This document shows, one piece after another, positions 52,295 through 61,692 of a stretch of 64,000 nt of DNA. The stretch is taken from assembly GCA_910585725.1 (NCBI GenBank), contig CAJUFA010000015.1, positions 1 through 64,000 on the forward strand. The letters are read 5' to 3'. The notes beneath the pieces are model-generated. The model was given only the letters and a program-made list of their open reading frames with translations. It did not search any database and had not been told where the DNA came from. The position numbers were made by a program, and so were the translations under genes. How positions within the stretch are numbered: position 1 is the stretch's first letter; every line of letters starts with the position of its first letter. The DNA comes from an uncultured Dorea sp. Its GTDB lineage: Bacteria > Bacillota > Clostridia > Lachnospirales > Lachnospiraceae.

Positions 52295-52851
52295 TTCGGC
52301 ATTTTATGACCCGGGGAAATGCAGAGCATCGGTACGTCGGTATAACGGATGAAGCCCTGCTGCCGGGGCAGACGTCCTCTTATCCGGAGGTTCAGGCAGT
52401 TGCAGTAAGTCCTTTGAGGCGGTGTGTCGAGACGGCAGAAATTATCTATCCGGGGGTAAGAAGATACGTCTGTGACGAACTTCGGGAGTGTGATTTCGGC
52501 TTGTTCGAGAATAAGAACTATGAAGAATTAAAGGATGATCCGGATTATCAGAGATGGATCTTATCGGAAGGGATGATTCCGTTTCCAGAAGGAGAGGGAA
52601 GGGATGATTTCTGCCGAAGATGTGAGGAAGGGTTTTGTCGTATGACAGAGAGATTCATAGAAGAGAATTATGAATCCGCGGCGTTTGTCGTACATGGGGG
52701 GACGATCATGGCGATACTTGACAGATTTGCGGCTTCGAGAGAAAGTTTCTATCATTGGCAGGTTAAGAACGGGGAAGCGTACCGCGGGAAGCTTTGCAAG
52801 AGAGAGTGGAGTAAAGGGATACGGAGATTAACGGGGATAGAGAGAATATGA
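52279..52851 (+). CDS. cobC: Histidine phosphatase, alpha-ribazole-5'-phosphate phosphatase-like
   Basis: A 190-residue phosphoglycerate-mutase-like phosphatase, overlapping the cobS end. The catalytic RHF (in LIRHFMTRGNAEH) carries Phe where RHG is usual, a mild deviation seen in some family members. The second His is in AFVVHGGTIMAIL. It probably removes the 5' phosphate of alpha-ribazole phosphate or cobalamin phosphate. Placement between cobS and cbiB supports the role. Confidence 0.82.
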   Translation: MEILLIRHFMTRGNAEHRYVGITDEALLPGQTSSYPEVQAVAVSPLRRCVETAEIIYPGVRRYVCDELRECDFGLFENKNYEELKDDPDYQRWILSEGMIPFPEGEGRDDFCRRCEEGFCRMTERFIEENYESAAFVVHGGTIMAILDRFAASRESFYHWQVKNGEAYRGKLCKREWSKGIRRLTGIERI

Positions 52852-53810
52852 GAATCATAGTGATATGTATACTGGCGTGTCTGTCAGACCTGATCTTGGG
52901 GGATCCGGCGCGGTTGTATCATCCGGTCCGTGGGATAGGATTTTTGATTATGAAATTGGAGAAGCTGCTTTATAAGGGGGCAGGAGAGGATCCGCGTTTT
53001 CTTGGAATAGCGGGGGGCGTCCTGTGGATCCTGGTGTGCGGGATTACCACCGCTGCTTCTGCAGGTCTTCTGCTTCTGGCGGGGAAGATACATCCTTATC
53101 TGGCGTTTGCCTTAGAGGTATTCTGGTGCTATCAGTTATTGGCGGCGACTTCCCTTAGAAAGGAAAGCATGAAAGTGTATGAGAAGCTGAGAGAGGATTC
53201 ACTTCCCGGCGCCAGGCAGGCAGTTTCTATGATTGTCGGCAGGGATACGATGGAGCTGACGGAAGAAGGAGTTATTAAGGCGGCTGTGGAGACGGTAGCG
53301 GAGAATACGTCGGACGGAGTGATCGCGCCCCTGTTCTATATGCTGATAGGCGGCGCCCCCCTTGCGTTTCTTTATAAAGCGGTCAATACGATGGATTCAA
53401 TGATCGGCTATAAGAACGACAGATATCTTTACTTCGGCAGGGCAGCGGCGAAGATGGACGATGTATTCAACTTTATTCCGGCCAGGATCTCGGCGGTTCT
53501 TATGATTGCGGCGGCATTCCTTTGCGGGTTTAACGGGAAGAACGCATGGAAGATCTATCAAAGAGACCGGCATAACCATGCAAGTCCCAACGCGGCGCAG
53601 ACGGAAGCAGTGTGCGCCGGCGCCCTTGGGGTACAGTTGGCGGGTAATGCGTTTTATTTTGGGAAACTATATGAGAAGCCCACGATCGGCGATCCGCTCC
53701 GTCCGGTGTGCAGGGAAGATATTCCGGCAGCGTGCCGGCTGATGTATGCGGCGGGGGGATTTATGCTGGCAGCGGGGATCGGAATCAGGTGGATGACAGG
53801 ATTGTTGTAG
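52848..53810 (+). CDS. cbiB: Adenosylcobinamide-phosphate synthase
   Basis: A 320-residue membrane protein (about five hydrophobic segments) that joins aminopropanol phosphate to adenosylcobyric acid. Landmarks are LILGDPARLYHPVRGIG at the start, AVETVAENTSDGVIAPLFY and YGRAAAKMDDVFN-like FGRAAAKMDDVFNFIPAR. It overlaps cobC by four bases. Confidence 0.93.
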   Translation: MRIIVICILACLSDLILGDPARLYHPVRGIGFLIMKLEKLLYKGAGEDPRFLGIAGGVLWILVCGITTAASAGLLLLAGKIHPYLAFALEVFWCYQLLAATSLRKESMKVYEKLREDSLPGARQAVSMIVGRDTMELTEEGVIKAAVETVAENTSDGVIAPLFYMLIGGAPLAFLYKAVNTMDSMIGYKNDRYLYFGRAAAKMDDVFNFIPARISAVLMIAAAFLCGFNGKNAWKIYQRDRHNHASPNAAQTEAVCAGALGVQLAGNAFYFGKLYEKPTIGDPLRPVCREDIPAACRLMYAAGGFMLAAGIGIRWMTGLL

Positions 53811-53827
53811 AGGGAGGAAAAAGGCAG

Positions 53828-54868
53828 ATGGAATATCAGCACGGCGGCGACGTCTATACATATGGAGGGATGATAGATTTCTCGGTAAATATCAATCCGT
53901 TGGGTCCGGGCAGCTCTGTCATACAGGCGGCGCATAACGCGGTTGAGAGAATGACCCAGTACCCGGACGCCGAATGCAGAAGCTTGAGGAAAGCTCTGGC
54001 GGAGTCTCTTCAGATGGATAAGGAGTTCTTCATCTTCGGAAACGGAGGCGCGGAGCTTATCTTTAACCTTGCGGCGGCGGAACATCCGAAGAAAGCGGTG
54101 CTTTTGGCCCCGTCGTTCGCAGAATACAGGCAGGCGCTGCAGGCAGCAGGCTGCGAAATCATCTGGTTCCCTCTTAAGGAGTCGGAAGAATTTGAACTTG
54201 GGGAAGCATATTTGGAATATCTTAAGGAAGACGTCGATATGGTTTTCTTATGCTCTCCGGGTAATCCGGTAGGGAATATAATCCGGAAGGAATTGTTGCT
54301 GGAGATCCTGGAACGCTGCAGGAAGAAGCAGATCCGTATGGTGATGGACGAGTGTTTCTATGAGTTTTTAGATTGCTGGCAGGAGCATACTCTGCAGCAG
54401 AAGGCGGCGGAATATCCGAATCTCTTTATCTTAAGGGCGTTTACGAAGATGTATGCGATGCCGGGCCTTCGCCTGGGATACGGAATCTGCAGCGACGCCG
54501 GACTGATACAGGAAATGGAACGGATGCGCCAGCCCTGGAGCGTCTCTGTGGTGGCGCAGGAGGCGGGAGCGGCTGCGGTAGGGGATATCCTGCATCCTGC
54601 TCGGACGAGAGAATATATCCGGAGAGAACGGAATTGGCTTGTCGGGCAGTTGGAGGAGATAGGGGTGAGGTACTACACGCCGACGGCAAATTACATCTTC
54701 ATAAAGAGCGGGGCTGATCTCTGCGGGGAATTAAAAAAATGCGGTATATTGATACGGGACTGCAGTAATTACGAAGGACTTACCAAAGGATACTACCGGT
54801 TTGCCGTTAAGAAGAGGCAGGAAAATCAAAGATTAGTGGAGGAGCTTAGGCGTATTTATCAGATATAA
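53828..54868 (+). CDS. cobD: L-threonine-O-3-phosphate decarboxylase
   Basis: A 347-residue PLP enzyme of the aspartate aminotransferase fold that makes the (R)-1-aminopropan-2-ol phosphate linker. The start EYQHGGDVYTYGGMIDFSV and INPLGPGSS are typical. The PLP Lys region is RAFTKMYAMPGLRLGYG. ATG 53828 behind GAGGGAGGAAAAAGG is chosen; upstream in-frame codons lie inside cbiB. Confidence 0.92.
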   Translation: MEYQHGGDVYTYGGMIDFSVNINPLGPGSSVIQAAHNAVERMTQYPDAECRSLRKALAESLQMDKEFFIFGNGGAELIFNLAAAEHPKKAVLLAPSFAEYRQALQAAGCEIIWFPLKESEEFELGEAYLEYLKEDVDMVFLCSPGNPVGNIIRKELLLEILERCRKKQIRMVMDECFYEFLDCWQEHTLQQKAAEYPNLFILRAFTKMYAMPGLRLGYGICSDAGLIQEMERMRQPWSVSVVAQEAGAAAVGDILHPARTREYIRRERNWLVGQLEEIGVRYYTPTANYIFIKSGADLCGELKKCGILIRDCSNYEGLTKGYYRFAVKKRQENQRLVEELRRIYQI

Positions 54869-54879
54869 AGGAGAAGAAG

Positions 54880-56424
54880 ATGGCAAAATCAATAATGATC
54901 CAGGGTACGATGTCCAATGCCGGGAAGAGCGTTCTGGTCGGAGGATTGTGCCGGGTATTCAGGCAGGATGGTTATAAGGCGGCGCCGTTTAAGTCGCAGA
55001 ACATGGCGCTTAATTCTTTCATCACGAAGGAGGGGCTTGAGATGGGAAGGGCGCAGGTGATGCAGGCGGAAGCCGCCGGTATCGAACCGTCGGTACAGAT
55101 GAACCCCATCTTGCTGAAACCGACGAACGATACCGGTTCTCAGGTGATTGTTAACGGAGAAGTGGCGGGTATTATGTCGGCGGCGGAATATTATAAGAAA
55201 AAGATTGAATATATTCCTGTGGTCATGGAGGCTTACCGAAGCCTGGAGGAGAGATATGATATCATCGTGATAGAAGGCGCGGGAAGCCCGGCAGAGATTA
55301 ATCTCAGGGAGAACGATATCGTGAATATGGGGTTGGCCAAGATGGTCGGCGCTCCGGTCCTGCTTGCGGGGGATATTGACCGGGGAGGCGTATTCGCCCA
55401 GATTGTGGGAACGATTGAGCTTCTTGAGGAAGAGGAACGAAAGCGAGTCAAAGGTACGATTATCAATAAGTTCAGGGGAGATAAGGATATCCTGGAACCG
55501 GGGCTTAAAATGCTCTCTGAGAGGACGGGGATTCCGGTCTGCGGGGTCGTTCCTTATTTTTATCTGGATATCGACGAGGAGGACAGCTTAACGGAGAGGT
55601 TCGGAAGAAAGAACGGAGGAGGCAGGATCGACGTCGCCGTGATCCTGCTGCCCCGGATATCTAATTTTACGGATTTTGCGCCTTTTTATGGGATGGAGGA
55701 CGTGACGCTTCGTTATGTAAGCTGCGTGGGTGAGTTCGGGGATCCCGACGCGGTTATTCTGCCCGGTACGAAGAATACGATCGGGGATCTTATGTGGCTT
55801 AGGCAGAACGGATTAGAAGCGAAGATCCTTAGGCACAGCGCCAGAGGAAAGCTTTTGTTTGGAATCTGCGGAGGTTATCAGATGTTAGGAGAAGTGATCG
55901 AGGATCCGGAGGGAATGGAGCAGCAGGGAAATATCAGGGGAATGGGCCTGCTTCCGATGAAGACCGTATTTGTTCCGGAGAAGACTCGTACACGCGTCAG
56001 AGGACATTTTCAGAGAGTAAGAGGGCTTCTTCATGAGCTGGAACAAGTAGAGATAGAAGGCTATGAGATTCATATGGGCGTCTCAAAGAGGCTGGATACA
56101 GCTTTGGCGGAAGGGAAGAGGGGTTATGAAGACGGTTTGCTTGTGCTGGAAGACGGCGCGGCGCCGGGAGAACGGAAGGAAGACGGCATGTGCACCGATA
56201 ATGTCTATGGCTGTTATGTTCATGGGCTCTTCGACCGGGCAAAGGCTGCGGAGGTGATGGTCCGCGCGCTTCTTAGGCAGAAAGGATATGCCGAAGACAG
56301 TGTAAAAGCGGTTGATATGCGGGAATATAAGGAGGAACAGTATGACAGGCTGGCGCAGATCATCCGGGAGAATATTGATATGGAAGCGGTCTATAGAATT
56401 ATCGGGATGGAAAGGAATCAGTAA
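54880..56424 (+). CDS. cbiP: Cobyric acid synthase
   Basis: A 514-residue CobQ/CbiP that amidates the b, d, e and g side chains. The P-loop domain starts IMIQGTMSNAGKSVLVGG. The C-terminal glutamine amidotransferase holds the nucleophile in GICGGYQMLGE and the His in GCYVHGLFD. AAGGAGAAGA precedes the ATG. Confidence 0.94.
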   Translation: MAKSIMIQGTMSNAGKSVLVGGLCRVFRQDGYKAAPFKSQNMALNSFITKEGLEMGRAQVMQAEAAGIEPSVQMNPILLKPTNDTGSQVIVNGEVAGIMSAAEYYKKKIEYIPVVMEAYRSLEERYDIIVIEGAGSPAEINLRENDIVNMGLAKMVGAPVLLAGDIDRGGVFAQIVGTIELLEEEERKRVKGTIINKFRGDKDILEPGLKMLSERTGIPVCGVVPYFYLDIDEEDSLTERFGRKNGGGRIDVAVILLPRISNFTDFAPFYGMEDVTLRYVSCVGEFGDPDAVILPGTKNTIGDLMWLRQNGLEAKILRHSARGKLLFGICGGYQMLGEVIEDPEGMEQQGNIRGMGLLPMKTVFVPEKTRTRVRGHFQRVRGLLHELEQVEIEGYEIHMGVSKRLDTALAEGKRGYEDGLLVLEDGAAPGERKEDGMCTDNVYGCYVHGLFDRAKAAEVMVRALLRQKGYAEDSVKAVDMREYKEEQYDRLAQIIRENIDMEAVYRIIGMERNQ

Positions 56425-56990
56425 TGCTTTATCTTATAACAGGCGGAAGCGGGAGCGGTAAATCAGAGTATGCCGAAGACCTGCTGCGTGATCTTTGTAA
56501 AGATCAGACAGAAGGGCTCGTCTATGTCGCGACGATGTTTCCTTACGGCGATGAGACGAAGGAGAAGATCCGACGGCATCGGCGGATGCGAAGGGACAAG
56601 GGGTTTGAGACGATCGAGTGTTATACGGATTTGGGCGGTATAACCGGAGAAATTAAGAAATACGGTACTGACGTCTCTGTGTTGATCGAATGTGTCTCGA
56701 ATCTGGTATCGAATGAATTATTTTTTTCGGATACATCTTATGAAGACCAGATAAAACAAGGAGAAAATGTGGTAAATAGGATTCTGAGAGGAGTTGAAGC
56801 CGTCAGACAGGAGGTCTGGAATGTGGTGATCGTGACTAACGAGGTCAATTCGGAAGGACTTGCATATACTCCCTCGATGATGGATTATAAGCAGGTCTTA
56901 GGCGAAGTTAACCGCCGTCTGGCCGAAATGGCAGACAAAGTGACGGAGGTCGTATACGGAATACCGTTGGAGGTGAAGAGCAGGTTATGA
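56424..56990 (+). CDS. cobU: Adenosylcobinamide kinase / guanylyltransferase
   Basis: A 188-residue bifunctional enzyme with Walker A ITGGSGSGKSEYAE, the VATM-type guanylyl region and VVIVTNEVNSEGLAYTP. It activates adenosylcobinamide phosphate with GTP. Its ATG touches the cbiP stop. A second CobU-like domain follows in the next gene, an unusual tandem. Confidence 0.92.
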   Translation: MLYLITGGSGSGKSEYAEDLLRDLCKDQTEGLVYVATMFPYGDETKEKIRRHRRMRRDKGFETIECYTDLGGITGEIKKYGTDVSVLIECVSNLVSNELFFSDTSYEDQIKQGENVVNRILRGVEAVRQEVWNVVIVTNEVNSEGLAYTPSMMDYKQVLGEVNRRLAEMADKVTEVVYGIPLEVKSRL

Positions 56991-58093
56991 AGATGATTAT
57001 AGGAGGGGCATTTCAGGGGAAGCTTCGTTATGCCATGAAAATGTATCCAGATATTACTTGGGCAGACGGAAAGGTCTGTTCCTATGAAGAAATAAAGACA
57101 TGCGAGGGCATCTGCCATCTGGAAGCATATATCCGCCGTGCCATGCAGGAAGAAGAGGCTCCGCTTTATCTTGAGACGTTAAATGAGTTGGCCAAGATCA
57201 ATCCCCGGATCGTAGTGATCAGCGACGAGGTCGGATACGGGCTGGTGCCTGCAGATCCTTTTGAACGAAGATACCGTGAGACGGCCGGGCGCATCTGTAC
57301 CAGGCTGGCGGCCGACGCCGCACAGGTTGACAGAGTAGTATGCGGAATCGGGACCACCATTAAGAAAGAGGAACCGCCTTTGAATGAGACGCTGCGGGAA
57401 GAGGTACAGTTAGCAGAGGAGAGGGGGTCAGAAAAGGATATACCGTCGGCAGAAGGAGTGGTAAATAGGGTATCTTTAGAACAGATATTGCCGGAAGAGA
57501 TAGAGAAGAGAAGCTTTGAGATCATTACGAAGGAGCTGGGGGACATACCCCTTGTCCCCGGGACAGAAGCTATTGTGAAGCGGTGTATCCATACCAGCGC
57601 GGATTTCGAGTACGCCAGGAATCTGGTGTTTTCCGAACAGGCGGCAGAGAAGATACAGAAGGCTATCCGGGAGGGCGCTTCCATCGTGACGGATACACAG
57701 ATGGTGAAAGCGGGGATCAATAAGAAGAAACTGGGGCAGTACGGCGGCAAAGTCCATTGCTTCATGAGTGATGAAGATGTTGCAAAGGAAGCGAAACGCC
57801 GCGGCGTGACCCGCGCGGCCGTCAGTATGGAGAAAGCGGCGGGGCTTCATGAGAAACTGATCTTTGCGGTTGGAAACGCGCCGACGGCGCTGATCAGACT
57901 GTATGAATTGATCCGGGAAGAAAACTTTAAGCCGGAAGCGATCATAGGGGTTCCGGTGGGATTCGTGAACGTCGTGCAGTCGAAGGAACGGATACTTACA
58001 CTTGAGGACATTCCCTATATTGTTGCAAGAGGGCGAAAGGGAGGAAGCAATATAGCGGCATGTATCTGTAATGCGCTATTGTATACTTTATAA
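56987..58093 (+). CDS. cbiC: Fusion of a CobU-like domain with precorrin-8X methylmutase CbiC
   Basis: A 368-residue protein. The N-terminal half (about residues 1-125) resembles a shortened CobU: P-loop IIGGAFQGKLRYA and the CobU-like end VISDEVGYGLVPADPFERRYRE. The C-terminal half (about 160-368) is a full CbiC with the catalytic His in CIHTSADFEY, TDTQMVKAGINKK and GRKGGSNIAACICNALL. The CbiC part moves the C11 methyl to C12. Why a second nucleotide-binding domain is attached is unclear. ATGA overlap with cobU. Confidence 0.87.
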   Translation: MKMIIGGAFQGKLRYAMKMYPDITWADGKVCSYEEIKTCEGICHLEAYIRRAMQEEEAPLYLETLNELAKINPRIVVISDEVGYGLVPADPFERRYRETAGRICTRLAADAAQVDRVVCGIGTTIKKEEPPLNETLREEVQLAEERGSEKDIPSAEGVVNRVSLEQILPEEIEKRSFEIITKELGDIPLVPGTEAIVKRCIHTSADFEYARNLVFSEQAAEKIQKAIREGASIVTDTQMVKAGINKKKLGQYGGKVHCFMSDEDVAKEAKRRGVTRAAVSMEKAAGLHEKLIFAVGNAPTALIRLYELIREENFKPEAIIGVPVGFVNVVQSKERILTLEDIPYIVARGRKGGSNIAACICNALLYTL

Positions 58094-58131
58094 CAGTGAT
58101 CGAGATAAACGAATCCAGGAGGATAGAAGAG

Positions 58132-58824
58132 ATGAAGGGAATATTGTACGGCGTGGGCGTCGGTCCGGGGGATCCAAGGCTGATGACATGCCTTGCGGTG
58201 GAGACGGTCAGGAAGTGTCCTGTGATAGCAGCGCCCGCCGACGGCAGGGAACATGCGTTAAGTTACAGAATAGCAGAGGGTATTGTGGAAGGTCTGAAGG
58301 AGAAGGAGTGTCTGAACCTGTCCACTCCTATGACTAAGGACAGACGGATACTGGAACAGAATTATGAGACGGCGGCCGGGAAGATTATTGAGCAGTTAAA
58401 GCAGGGCAGGGATGTGGCATATCTTACCCTTGGAGATCCGACGATCTACTCTACTTATATCTACATTCACCGTATTGTTAAGGAGAGGGGGTTTGAGACG
58501 CGGATTATTAATGGTATCCCGTCGTTCTGCGCGGTAGCGGCGAAGTTAGGAGACAGCCTGGTCGACCGTTCGGAGCAGCTTCATATCATACCGTCTACCT
58601 ACGATATCGAAGAGGCTTTGACATACCCGGGGGGCAAGGTGCTTATGAAAGCAGGTTCAAAGCTTCCTGTTGTAAAGAAGACGCTTACGGAGAAGGGGAT
58701 GACAGGAATCATGGTGGAGAACTGCGGTTTGTCAGACGAATGTATATATGATAACATAGAGGATATGCCGGATACGGCGAGTTATTACACGATAGTTGTG
58801 GTAAAAGAGAAAGAACATGATTGA
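58132..58824 (+). CDS. cbiL: Cobalt-precorrin-2 C20-methyltransferase
   Basis: A 230-residue tetrapyrrole methylase with GVGVGPGDPRLMTCLAVE, LTLGDPTIYSTYIYIH and NGIPSFCAVAAKLG. It adds the C20 methyl to cobalt-precorrin-2, the first committed step to B12. ATG 58132 is spaced correctly from AGGAGG at 58117; an ATG at 58096 is less likely. Confidence 0.92.
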   Translation: MKGILYGVGVGPGDPRLMTCLAVETVRKCPVIAAPADGREHALSYRIAEGIVEGLKEKECLNLSTPMTKDRRILEQNYETAAGKIIEQLKQGRDVAYLTLGDPTIYSTYIYIHRIVKERGFETRIINGIPSFCAVAAKLGDSLVDRSEQLHIIPSTYDIEEALTYPGGKVLMKAGSKLPVVKKTLTEKGMTGIMVENCGLSDECIYDNIEDMPDTASYYTIVVVKEKEHD

Positions 58825-59659
58825 ACTTAAGAACCTCACAAAACAATACGATGGGTTTACCGCCGTAGATAATCTGAATCTGACCATTGACACAGGGGAA
58901 TTTTTCGGACTTCTGGGTCCTAACGGCGCGGGAAAATCTACGACGATAGGGATGCTGTCGACGCTTTTCCTTCCGACAGAGGGGGAGATTCGGATTGACG
59001 GAGAGAGGCTGACCAGGCAGAATACCGCTTTGAAGCGAAAGATCAGCGTGGTGACGCAGGAATATTCCATGCGGCAGGATATGACCATAGAGGAGATTAT
59101 GGAGTATCAGGGAAGATTATATTTTGTGCCGAAGAAGCAGAGACGTAAGAAGACCCAGGAATTACTGGAATTCTGCGGTCTGATGGATTACAGGAGACGT
59201 ACGGTGCGGAAACTGTCAGGAGGAATGAAGCGCAAGCTGATGGTGTGCCGCGCGCTGCTTACCGAGCCGGAGATTCTGCTGCTGGATGAGCCTACTGCGG
59301 GTATGGACGCGCTGGCAAGACGGCAGATGTGGAATCTGCTGAAAAGATTGAATCGGAATCGTCTGACGATCCTTCTCACCACACATTATATGGAAGAGGC
59401 CGAGATTCTCTGTGACCGCGTGGGTTTGATGGACCGCGGACGCCTGAAAGAATTGGACGCGCCGAGGGCAATGATTGAAAGGTTGGGACGGTATGCGGTG
59501 GATCAGGCGGAGGAAGAGGAGATGAGAAGCCTTTTCTTTCAGACGCAGGAGGAAGCGGTTCGGTATATAGCCGGATTAAAAGACGACGCTTCTCTTAGAA
59601 ATACGACGCTGGAAGATGTATTTCTGGAGAAAGTTGGAAAATATCTGGAGAAGCGGTAA
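58817..59659 (+). CDS. ABC transporter ATPase of an ABC-2 type transporter
   Basis: A 280-residue ATPase overlapping the cbiL end. Walker A is LLGPNGAGKSTTIGML, the signature is LSGGMKRKLMVCRALL, and Walker B is ILLLDEPTAGMD. The next gene is its membrane partner. These are usually exporters, and neither product resembles known B12 importers. Their place inside the cobalamin operon suggests handling of a corrinoid, tetrapyrrole or metal, but there is no direct evidence. Confidence 0.9.
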   Translation: MIELKNLTKQYDGFTAVDNLNLTIDTGEFFGLLGPNGAGKSTTIGMLSTLFLPTEGEIRIDGERLTRQNTALKRKISVVTQEYSMRQDMTIEEIMEYQGRLYFVPKKQRRKKTQELLEFCGLMDYRRRTVRKLSGGMKRKLMVCRALLTEPEILLLDEPTAGMDALARRQMWNLLKRLNRNRLTILLTTHYMEEAEILCDRVGLMDRGRLKELDAPRAMIERLGRYAVDQAEEEEMRSLFFQTQEEAVRYIAGLKDDASLRNTTLEDVFLEKVGKYLEKR

Positions 59660-59704
59660 GCAGAGAGACAGGTTGGCAGAATTTATATACGTTAGATTTG
59701 GAGA

Positions 59705-60445
59705 ATGTCAGATATGGGAATTGTAACCGTATTGTGGGAAAAATGGGTGGAATTCAGAAGGGATTTTTATAAGATTACATTGGCGGCAATGATTGCTCCA
59801 TTGATGTATATTCTGGTTTTCGGCATGGGAATCCAGACGATTTCTCATGGGCAGCCTTACCTTAATTTCCTGATTCCCGGCGTGGTGGCGCTGACTACCA
59901 TGAATGGCAGCTTTAACGCCATCGCCCAGAATCTGAATGTACAGAGGCTGTATGAGAAAGCGTTCGATCAGGTGATGATCTCGCCGACGCCTTTATGGCA
60001 GTTTATTGCAGGACAGATTATCGGGGGGAGCCTGCGGGGGATCTATGCCGGCTGTATCATCATCCTTCTGGTGCTGCCCATAGGGATTCACCTTTGCTTC
60101 AACGGATGGTCGTTTCTCATTATGTTTTTGAATGGAGCCGTGTTTTCAACCCTTGGGGTGGTGGTTTCCTTTTACGCCAGGAGTCATACGGATGTACCGC
60201 GTTTTTCAAATTATGTAATTATGCCTATGGCTTATTTATGTAATACGTTTTTCTCGTCGGATTCCATACCCCATGGATTGAGGGAGGTGATCCAGTACCT
60301 GCCTCTTTCGCAGACAAGCAGTATGATCCGAAGTATCGCGAATGAGGAACCATTTTCCTATTCGGGCGTCGGGATTCTGGCGGCTTACCTTGCCGTACTG
60401 ACGGCGTTGGCGTTCTGTTTTCTCTATAAGAAGAAAAATCTGTAG
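59705..60445 (+). CDS. ABC-2 type membrane permease
   Basis: A 246-residue protein with six membrane segments of the NodJ/ABC-2 type, including MIAPLMYILVFGMGI and NYVIMPMAYLCNTFFSSDSI. Partner of the ATPase 45 bases upstream. The substrate is not known. Confidence 0.85.
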   Translation: MSDMGIVTVLWEKWVEFRRDFYKITLAAMIAPLMYILVFGMGIQTISHGQPYLNFLIPGVVALTTMNGSFNAIAQNLNVQRLYEKAFDQVMISPTPLWQFIAGQIIGGSLRGIYAGCIIILLVLPIGIHLCFNGWSFLIMFLNGAVFSTLGVVVSFYARSHTDVPRFSNYVIMPMAYLCNTFFSSDSIPHGLREVIQYLPLSQTSSMIRSIANEEPFSYSGVGILAAYLAVLTALAFCFLYKKKNL

Positions 60446-60476
60446 AAGAGACGAAGAGTGGAAAAGGGTGAGGCAT

Positions 60477-61067
60477 ATGAGATGCAAAAAGGATGGTAAA
60501 AAGAGAATAATAGGGAAATATATCGTTATCTTAGCGGGATTCGCTTTTCTGTGCGCGGCAGAAGGAAAAGGGAGCTGCCGGAATGTGACGGCGGCAGATT
60601 CTTCAGCGGCGCGTGCGCTGGCGGACGGAAATTATGCGGTGGATGTGGTTTTGACGGGCGGGAGCGGAAAGGCCAGTGTGGAATCGCCGACTCTGTTAAT
60701 AGCAGAGGAGGGACGGTATTTTGCCAGGATTACATGGAGCAGTCCGAATTATGATTATATGGTGGTGGATGGAGAGACATACTATAATCAAAACACGGAC
60801 GGAGGCAATTCCAGATTCCAGATCCCCGTACTTGCATTTGACGAGGAAATGCCGGTGATCGCGGATACGGTGGCAATGGGAGCGCCCCATGAGATAGCGT
60901 ATACGCTCCGTTTTTATTCGGATTCGGTGGGCAGCGAGAGCAGTCTGCCTCAGGAGGGAGCCAAACGTGTATTGATCATGGCGGCCGTTATCATTATAGC
61001 AGGCGGGATTTTGAACTACTTTATCAACAAGAGAAGAAAAAGGGATTACCTGGGAGCAGATAGATGA
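60477..61067 (+). CDS. Small surface protein with a NEAT-like domain and C-terminal membrane anchor
   Basis: A 196-residue protein. A signal peptide (about residues 10-32) and a beta-sandwich domain (about 45-145: VVLTGGSGKASVESP, WSSPNYDYMVVDG and MGAPHEIAYTLRFY) are followed by a membrane helix near 165-182 and a basic cytoplasmic end (NKRRKRDY). The domain is clearly homologous to that in the gene at 40248 and resembles NEAT/iron-transport-associated domains. ATG 60477 behind AAGGGTGAGG; GTG 60468 is an alternative. Its stop overlaps the bioY ATG. It may bind a tetrapyrrole and pass it inwards; the ligand is unknown. Confidence 0.65.
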   Translation: MRCKKDGKKRIIGKYIVILAGFAFLCAAEGKGSCRNVTAADSSAARALADGNYAVDVVLTGGSGKASVESPTLLIAEEGRYFARITWSSPNYDYMVVDGETYYNQNTDGGNSRFQIPVLAFDEEMPVIADTVAMGAPHEIAYTLRFYSDSVGSESSLPQEGAKRVLIMAAVIIIAGGILNYFINKRRKRDYLGADR

Positions 61068-61651
61068 ATATAAAGAGTGAAAAACAGTTTTTAAGTATCC
61101 GTGAGTTGACGGCGGGAGGCTTATTCGCGGCATTGATCGCCGTCGGCGCGTTTATTAAGATAACATTGCCGACAGAACCGATACCGATGCATTTTACTCT
61201 GCAGTGGTTCTTTGTACTGCTTGCGGGACTTTTGCTGAACAAACGTCTTGCGGGAGTCAGCGTAGGAGTATATCTGCTGATCGGGCTGGCCGGCGTGCCG
61301 GTATTTGCTTCGGGAGGAGGACCGTCCTATCTGCTTCGGCCCGGGTTCGGTTACTTGCTTGGATTTGCGGCTGCGGCGTATATTATGGCCTGGATGTGCG
61401 AACGAGTGGGGGCGCTTCGTTTCGGGAAGCTTCTGCTGATCTCTTTTGCCGGACTCCTGGTATATTATGGAATCGGAATGGTATACTATTTTTTCATCTG
61501 CCGTTTTCTGATCTTTCAGGAGGTAACCTGGAAGATATTATTGATCAACGGATTTCTGCTGACCGCGGGGGCTGATTTTGTCCTGTGTGCCGTGGCCGTG
61601 GGGGTGGCGGCAAAGTTACGCGGCGTTGTCAGGGATTCCTTATATGGATAG
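61064..61651 (+). CDS. bioY: BioY-family ECF transporter S component
   Basis: A 195-residue membrane protein with six segments. Signature stretches are AVGAFIKITLPTEPIPMHF, VGVYLLIGLAGVPVF and GPSYLLRPGFGYLLGF. BioY binds biotin for the ECF energising module. In a cobalamin operon its usual partner genes are missing; it could still be a biotin carrier or have changed ligand. It overlaps the NEAT-like gene by four bases, so it belongs to this transcript. Confidence 0.9.
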   Translation: MNIKSEKQFLSIRELTAGGLFAALIAVGAFIKITLPTEPIPMHFTLQWFFVLLAGLLLNKRLAGVSVGVYLLIGLAGVPVFASGGGPSYLLRPGFGYLLGFAAAAYIMAWMCERVGALRFGKLLLISFAGLLVYYGIGMVYYFFICRFLIFQEVTWKILLINGFLLTAGADFVLCAVAVGVAAKLRGVVRDSLYG

Positions 61652-61692
61652 TAGAAGGAGATATACAGAAGATGTCAGAAGGAGTATGAAGT

